64,000 bases of DNA from Procambarus clarkii. Its lineage: Eukaryota; Arthropoda; Malacostraca; Decapoda; Cambaridae. The stretch is from assembly GCF_040958095.1 (NCBI RefSeq), contig NC_091173.1:20643582-20707581 (forward strand), written 5' to 3'. The notes under the pieces are model-generated. The model had not been told where the DNA came from and did not search any database. It worked only from the letters and a program-made list of their open reading frames with translations. Both the position numbers and the translations under genes were made by a program. Shown piece after piece: positions 20,398-29,400 of this stretch. Positions within the stretch are counted from its first letter, which is position 1. Every line of letters starts with the position of its first letter.

Positions 20398-23300
20398 TTG
20401 TCCCCAAGAAAATTCATTATACACACCATCGGGAATACGAAGAGAATTCTCCAGGTCTTGGAAAAGTGTATTGATGCCAAGTACAAGACACATGAGTATC
20501 TGAAAACACATTTGTTTTTCATTAATTTGACCAGGAATTATTTGAAACACAAGTACTTAGAAACTTCAATATAAAATATAAGTTTCAAACTGTATAGAAC
20601 ACATATGTAAAAAAAAAAAAAATACAATACCCTTGCATGGGCTTTTCAAAATTATCAGATCATTAGAATATTAAGAAACGGTAGTCTGTGTAATTATTTA
20701 GTCATCTGAGAGAATCGCCCTAAACCGGCGATTTTTAAACTTTTGGGGTCACTGGACAATATCTCAACCTAGAGCCATTTCACTTGACAATTTATTAAAG
20801 TACGGTACAGTATTTATTTCAAATTTTAATGAGATTGATATTTGATGGCCTATGAAAAATTTATCCCCAGACAACAGATTGGAAACCCGGCTTCTAAAAT
20901 ATTATGTGCATTGCTCCCAAGATGCTAAGGATTATAATTGTCTTCTGCAAGATATCAAGGAATATTTATTACTATATTTAAGCTAATAGTTCAAGCTGCA
21001 AAAAGAGTTAAATATGTAGCGAGCCGTGAATGATGGCAGTTCCACTAACGATTAGTAGTGAGGATAATTCCCTCCCCACTACTGGCTGGCAGCTTTCCAC
21101 ACACTGACCACACACACTTGTGTCCTCATGTTTACTGTGCTCTTGCCTCTCCGCGTTACCTCTCTCGTCTCACCTGCACGGAGACGATCACCATGTTGAT
21201 GTAGAGGAGAACACCGGGGGAGAGGTTATTCAAGATGTTGGTCTTGACCGAGGAGCCGAAGAAGAAGAAGGCTACAAGAGAGATCCCACCGAAGAGACAG
21301 ACTCCAACTGTAACAAAATATATTAGTGTATGTATTGTACTACAGTATCATGTAAACACAAGGAAACATTCGTATTTTATTCCATCATTATCCACTTTAT
21401 TAATAAATTGTATCTCTCTCAAATCACCATTTTTGATAAGCCATGTTGCAAATATTGCCCAAAAATATTATAATTTTTTCCCTTACTTGAACATAACAAA
21501 CATTTAAAATTCGCCTCTTATGCTATAAAGTTAACATTTTTCATCTGACACACTTATTTGTTTCATAAGATGACAGATTTCTTTACCACAAGGGAAAACA
21601 AATGCAATTCACCCCAATATAATATTTGTTAGAATTTACAAGTAATTTCTGATACGCTTGTCCTTTGGCCACTACTACATATACTTACGATCAGTAATGA
21701 CAGGATAATTTCACATTGCACGAAGCTGCTTTAAAACAAAACCAGTAACTAAAGTACTTGTAATATTCCTTGCGTACATTTCTGTGTATAATACAAGTGC
21801 CTCCTATACGGTACAGTGTTTACACATCCTGATACAGGCACATGTAAACAATATATATTTTCTGTATTCTTGAAAGAGATACACTGTTGCACTTGGAAAT
21901 TTTAATTAACACGAATTAAATCAATGTTATTATTTTTTGTTAATCGACTGATTAACACAGCCGAGCCGGAAGTGGGTGTACATTGCCAGCGGTAAAGTTA
22001 ATCAATTAATTACCTGGTGAACATAGAGGGATACTTGCAAGTCTGAATTAAATTACTTAAGTGACAAGGCTGATAATTAACGTAATAGTTAATACGGAGG
22101 TTTACAATGTGACGAGAGCATAATGGGCAATTAACCTGTTACTATAAGTACATAATGTGCTACCAACTTAGGGGTGCACAATTGAAATTGGTTAACTGCC
22201 CAGTTAAATAACAAAATACACTGATCAGACTAAATACAAATAATACTCATTAAAAATAAAATGCGTTATTATATATACACACACACAGAAATGACTCGAA
22301 CCCGGACCGCCAGGAGCACATTGCCACTGGTGTACACAGTGCCTTAAACCACTCTACCATCAGTGACCATTCAAAAGGCGGTGATAGCCACCGAGTCACT
22401 TCTGGGGTGTGGAGTTTTCAGTTGCATATGCGCTAGGGGACCATTCAAGTGTGTTTGCATATATATATACTATATATGCATATGTTTGCATATGTACATA
22501 TGTAATATACACACACAGTATATTCTCGTAAAGCCATCACTTAGTGTTTCGGGCAGGCCCTTAATCCAAATTTTCCCCGAAATACGACCCGCCAAATCGT
22601 TTAACAACCAGCCAGGTTTTCCAGGAAGTGTGTCTTCCCACCAAGCCTTGCACTAAGTGTGAGCAACTGAACAATTAACTAAGGCGCGCCCCTTGAGGAT
22701 GCTGCCACATCTCTCTGGGTGGCCGTGGGGGTTGCCAAGGACCTCTCACCTCCCTGTCGAGTCACACACGCCAGGGAGGGAGAGGCGCGTTTCCAGCAAA
22801 GCATGCATGGAGAGTTAGGGGGAAGGGAGAGTTAGGGGGAAGGGAGAGTTAGGGGGAAGGGAGAGTTAGGGGGAAGGGAGAGTTAGGGGGAAGGGAGAGT
22901 TAGGGGGAAGGGAGAGTTGGGAGGGAGGGGGGCCGCCTGCCCCCCCTCTCCCACTAACTACCCGCAGCCAGTCAATTTATTCTCTTCCATTACAGAAATT
23001 TCCCGTTTCTACGAAGCTACGATTGTTCTCTTGATTTTTAAGATAAACAGTATATGAATAAGATTAAAAAAAAACGGTGCTGTACACAAGAGTACAGCTA
23101 CCATCAACATATATTATAAGAACTTCCATCCTATACAAGTGCCAAGACTATACCAACAATATTGGAGAACATTTGACAAAGGTATCGATACATGTCGAGC
23201 ACCGCCATTCTCAAGATTTAAACATAGAAATCAACAAATCTACAAATAGAATAAATGCTCATCTGTTTATATCAAGAGGGGAGTCAATATGACAATGTTT

Positions 23301-25937
23301 CTTGAGTTGTATCATGCAAGTCGAGCCCCCCACACACACATCTTGTGTTACCAGACACTTTGTATAAAGATGAACTAGCATAAAGGAGAGGGAAGTGGGA
23401 GGGAACTTTTGGCAAGTCACCGGCTTCCTGTCTCCATTGAGCCCACTGGAGAGAGGGTGCCCTTTAGGTAAATTCAAGCGATAAATACTCAATGTAATGT
23501 GGACACACGTAACTGAAATAAAACTATATACATTTGTTGACCAAACCACACTAGAAAGTGAAGGGACGACGATGTTTCGGTCCGTCCTCGACCAGTCTCA
23601 AGTCGATCAAAACTATACACACAATATATTATTTGCAACTTACTAATGAAGGCAATGATGAGAGCAAGTGGAAGCCTGTCCTTGTGTTGCATGTCCATCT
23701 GTACCGTCAAGATCATTGGGTGGATGTCAAACTGTAACGGGGCAAAAATGGATATTTGAAAATGTAAATTAAAATGTGGCATAGAGTATAAATAAGAACA
23801 TTTTAAATAATGTATAAATGTGTTATAAAGGGTTCGAAAATTGCACTTAATAAATAGCAATTAGGTTTCAGCACCGAACCATATTCAGTAATTGATTGAG
23901 ATTGGTAATAATTTGGTAAAAGATTGGTAATAACCAATAATGATTAGTAATAAATAGTAATAATAAATATTAATAATTAATAATAGCAGCAGTCAAGAGG
24001 GCATTCGTGCAGTGTGTGTGAGAGCCATGATCACGGAGTTACACATACTGTGATTGAAAATTGCATGGGGTAATAATGATATGAAGTTTCATACAATGAA
24101 TAACTTGAACCAAAACGCCTTTCTCAGTATATGTACTGTACTGTACCACAGGTATACAAAAGCATCAGGTTATGGGGGACACGACCCATAGGACGGCTGC
24201 CTCGAAATACTGAATATTCAAAAAGTCATTAAGATGTACGTTTAGTACTAGTGAGAAGCATAGCATTGAAAGATTAAATACAATATATGATGCAACTATG
24301 TCAGCAGTGTCGTATAACAGTACCAAGTACTGAATACTATTATGTACATGACTCCAAATATCCAAGAACCCCATTATTATTATTATTATCATCTACACAC
24401 AGAAAATCACACGAACTTTATGTAAATCAATGAGAAACTCCACTGGGGCTGCGAGGCTACGCCAAGACCAAGGCGGTGCCAGCCGCATACACCTCCACTG
24501 TACCAGCGTTGACCCGGGAAATATCATACAACCTTTCATCTAATTCCTTGAGTTGCTTCACACCCCGAGTGGACTTTCTCATTGACGAATATCACGTTAG
24601 TGTGATTTTGTGTGTGTATCTGAAGTTGGGGCGTACAGTGTTGAACTACTGTGCCCTTCACCCGAGCGAGTGTTTGGGGGGTTATACTTAAACTTGGACT
24701 GGCTTCAGTAAGGACCCGCTATTCAGTTCCAGCCCCGCTCCTGTGCCAGGTAAGTCCACAACGGGCTCACCATAGCCCGTGCTACTTGGAACTTATTATT
24801 CCAAGCAACACGGGCTACTACTACTACTAGTTAATGAGCTTTAAAATAAAACATTTCCCTTCCCTAACCTCAAGCTAATATATTTCATAATTCATTGTGT
24901 CAGGGGACAGGAAGACTGTGTATTCATACACGTTAGGCTTATAACCACAAATGTGGCCTTGCAACCACATTTTCTTCAAAAATCTCTCGCTAATGACCAA
25001 TATTGTGTGTTTTTCTCAATTGTTTCAATACTACACAGCTGCATAACCTCATTATAACACTTGTAAGCCCCTTATAACTGACGCCGAAACTGTGTATAGC
25101 CACAAACTTTAGTCCTCACCAACCTGAAAGGCCACGGCCCCGAAGCAATACGCAACAGTAGCAAAAGATGGAACTGTAGGAGGTGGATCAAACTGTTGAG
25201 GAGCATTGAGAACTAAACCAGCGAGAGTCAAGACGCTGACGATCACCATGCAGCCTGCTCCGATCCATGTCACCACACTGTTGAAAATCACAAAACAATT
25301 GTTAAAAAAACGATTACATTACCTAAACAATGAAAGTGTGTGTGTGTGTTTGCAACAAATTACAGTAATGACTTTCAACTTATTACAACTTGCAAAGTAT
25401 TATGTTAGCAAAAATCTCGCACAGTACATCAGTACTGTAGTTGACTGTAACTTTCCCATTTGGACGAGTTTTGAGATATGCAAATTGAAGAGCGTGAGTG
25501 TACAGTGAAGTGTTCTCCAGTGTTGTGCACTGGTGAACAAGGGCCAGTTGTAGCTGCAGGAGGCACCCGAGTCATCGTTTTGGTAAGGTGATCTTGGAAC
25601 ACTTATTTTAACCTCCTACTACATCACCTGCCCCTCCGTGTGGCTCGTTTTAAACGCTAACCTCATGGAAAGTCGTCTTTTGTGGGCCATTCCCCGAGAG
25701 GGCCTTCTGGGAGTATGGCAATAAGGCTGTATCAGATATAGATAACCGGTTGGTGTGTAGAGCTTAGCCCAAGGAGGCCGAGTTCAGTCTTAATATGAGG
25801 TTGGAAACAACGACACCAAACATGGAGTCGAAGTGTGGGGGGTTCACACAAATGAGGTTAATTTTAAGCTTTCTAGGATCACAACTCCCTTGCATATCGA
25901 AGTCCAGAGGTAGGTAGGTTTGTGGGTGTGGGTGTGT

Positions 25938-26021
<84 letters not shown>

Positions 26022-26065
26022 TGTGTGTGTGTGGTGTGTGGTGTGTGTGTGGTGTGTGTGTGTGT

Positions 26066-26106
<41 letters not shown>

Positions 26107-26186
26107 TGTGGTGTGTGTGTGGTGTGTGTGTGGTGTGTGTGTGGTGTGTGTGTGGTGTGTGTGTGGTGTGTGTGTGGTGTGTGTGT

Positions 26187-26251
<65 letters not shown>

Positions 26252-26254
26252 TGT

Positions 26255-26327
<73 letters not shown>

Positions 26328-26330
26328 TGT

Positions 26331-26401
<71 letters not shown>

Positions 26402-29400
26402 AGGGTGGGTGTAAGTGATTGGAACACCCTCCAGGAGAGAGAGAGAGCACTCTCAAACCTACTACATATTTAAAACACACTATATACCAGCAGTAAAGAA
26501 AACTGCCCCCCCTCCCCCTCCCCGGAACAGTAAGACACGTCCTGTGAAATTAATATGGCGGAAAAAAGCCTCGCGCACAACATCCGTGGATATCACTTGC
26601 CCTAAATCTTTGGGCGTGCCAAGCCAGAGGAGCGGGGTGAGGACGAGGGTGGTGATGAGCAGCCAGTAGCAGAAGGAGAAGTCCACTCCAGACAGCCTCT
26701 CCACCAGCTCCTGCAGGGTGTCGGAGGCTGTGTGTAAAGGTAAACACAGTGTTACAATTCATCTCCACATGTAGCCCCCACAAACCAGTCTCTAAGCCTA
26801 GCATTATTATAAGTCAACACCACTGACTCGCCAAACAGTGCTTGCCATCAGATCTACAATTGAATTACAATAATAATTAAAAGGTGAAAATTTAGAGCAA
26901 TTAATTAATGTGCAGGCGTTGAGTCACAATTGTGACTAAAGTATGTTGACCAGACCACACACTAGAAGGTGAAGGAACGACGACGTTTTGGTCCGTCCTG
27001 GACCATTCTCAAGTCGATTGTGTATCGTCCCTTCACCTTCTAGTGTGTGGTCTGGTCAACAATTAATTTATGATTTTTGTGTGTTAACAGTAGAGCATCT
27101 ACGGATACTCTTAGCTACAAGTATATCTGTACTCTCTCATCTGTCAAATGTCATCCACAATCTGTGTGTGGGGTTAGTGGCTTTGTAAAACATATCGAAA
27201 ATAATATACCATGACTGAAAATAATGCAACTTACTCTTTACATGGGTTTAAACAAACTAATTATTATTAATAATTACTGTATTATTATTATTCACATACA
27301 CAGGGAAATCCCACTAACATGATATATCAATGAAACAATAAACTGGAGCAATGTGGGGATTCGAACCCTCGACCCGGGTACTCCTCGCTGTGCACCTTAA
27401 CCCTGGGCCACCATTATTAACTACAATTATACAAAGTACTTTAAAGTATTAATAATTACTGACTGCCACCCGTGCTGCCTCTCAGCTAGAAGACAGCGCC
27501 TGTGGGTCTGGTCAGCGCTCCTTCACTGTTTAATCAGGATAAAACATCGAGTTCACACGCTTAAGATATATAGGCCTTACCAAAGATGATCCAATGCACT
27601 CTACAAAATCTTAAACTAACGAGACCACTGCAGAGTATATGACTCCCAGTACCTCTTTAAACCTACATTTAACCTAATATAACATAAAACAAAATCACTG
27701 TACATTTGTAGATTTCAGAGAACACAAAGCACCACGTCATTCGCTATTTCCGAAAAATGAAAAAACATTACCACTGATGGCATTATTGTCCTAAACACTA
27801 GTCACCTTTAAGTATAATTTGGTCTGCCCAAAAAGTATTGAGACAGCGCATAAATAGTAGGCCTGTTAAAAATAAGACGCTGGAAGTCTTATTTAAGTAA
27901 GTAAGTAGAAGTAAGACCCAAGTCACTCACCAAGGAGCATGAACGGAACCGCTGCACCAAAAATTGCAACATCTTGCATGACGGAGACGACTCTCCTCAG
28001 TGTGGTGCCGCCAGCTTTCTCAGCCAAGGCCGGGTATGGGTACCTGATGGGAGATACCTCACACTATAATAATATTTAAAGATATACTATTCCGTTAGCC
28101 CCTCAATTCCTATATTTGCTGTTAAATAAAACTTAAAAATAATACAAGCAATTGAGGAAGTTGGCAGTGGTGGGGGTAGCTAAAGTTGTTGACAAATTAC
28201 AATAACTTGTAGCCATTGAAAATACAATTTAGTTATTGGTATATTAACAAACTTTATCGCACCGGTATATATAACAAATCTCCTTTCTCGAGCCTGAGCA
28301 AACCCAGATCACAGTTTCAGCATCGGAAAAGGGACGGTCAGTAGAAAATAACTTTTCATTAGACTACACTACTTGTGGAGTGTTCCCCTGAGTGGTTTCA
28401 GAGCTTCCTCCCCCACTACATCTCGCTTGAGGAGACTTCAACACAACCCCAAACACATGGAAACCTGTCAAGGAACCATTTAAAATAAAGGGGGCTTAGT
28501 CAGGTCAGAGATAAATGGCATAACTGGCCGACCCCTCACAGTGTTCAAGAGAGAACTTGACAAACATCTCCAAAGGATACCTGATCAACCAGGCTGTGAC
28601 TCATACGTCAGGCTGCGAGCAGCCGCGTCCAACAGCCTGGTTGACCAGTCCAGCAACCAGGAGGCCTGGTCAACGAAATCACCTCAAGGTAAGGTAGAAC
28701 TACCGTCACTCTCGACACTGGACTACGTGAAGAACTCGGGGCTGTGTTGGCTTCCGCAAGGCCACTCACCTGGGTAGAGGGCAAGTTGTTATAGATTCAG
28801 CAACTCGGAACAAGTTCCAAGCAGCACGGGCTATGGTGAGCCCGTAGTGGACTTACCTGGCACAGGAGCGGTGTCAAGCACGAAGGACTGGGAACCATAG
28901 CTGGGCCAACCACAACGGTCACAGAACAGCTCAGCCACATTTTCCCAACTTGAAATATATAAGAGTTCAGCATACCTCAGCCCAGGAGAGAGAAAGTCTG
29001 TCAATATGGGACATTCTACAATATAATGTTCAAGTACATATACAAGAGAGAAGAGCCCGAGTGTGAAGAAGCAGGCACAGAGCCCCACCGGCACCAGCCC
29101 TGACCAAAGACATCCACCACATGTGACTGCACCATAATGCACTCGGCCAAAATACAAAAACAAATTATTAACACTATAGTTTAGCCTTGAAAACGCATTT
29201 GTGGAAGACATAGAATGAGAAAACTACGTAAAAATATTAAATTACCATCATCATTAATTAGATAACTATACAGATACTAAACCAGAATCTTAAACACATA
29301 CATACATTAGATAGAGGGGTTGTGGATACAATAGTACAACATAGCATGGGAGAGTAAGCGTACCGGCGTTGTAAGATGGCCTCCCTGGGCCAGAACATCT

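Noticed and set aside
25764-26480. Long ORFs of His-Thr, Cys-Val and similar repeats on both strands.
   Set aside because: They are translations of the compound (GT)n microsatellite in the transporter intron; every frame is open because the repeat lacks stops.
28831-29211. A membrane-like ORF that could be taken for a further transporter exon.
   Set aside because: Transporter exons 3 and 4 join in phase without it, and its LEHYIVEC-DF--PGL block identifies it as a LINE zinc-knuckle relic.
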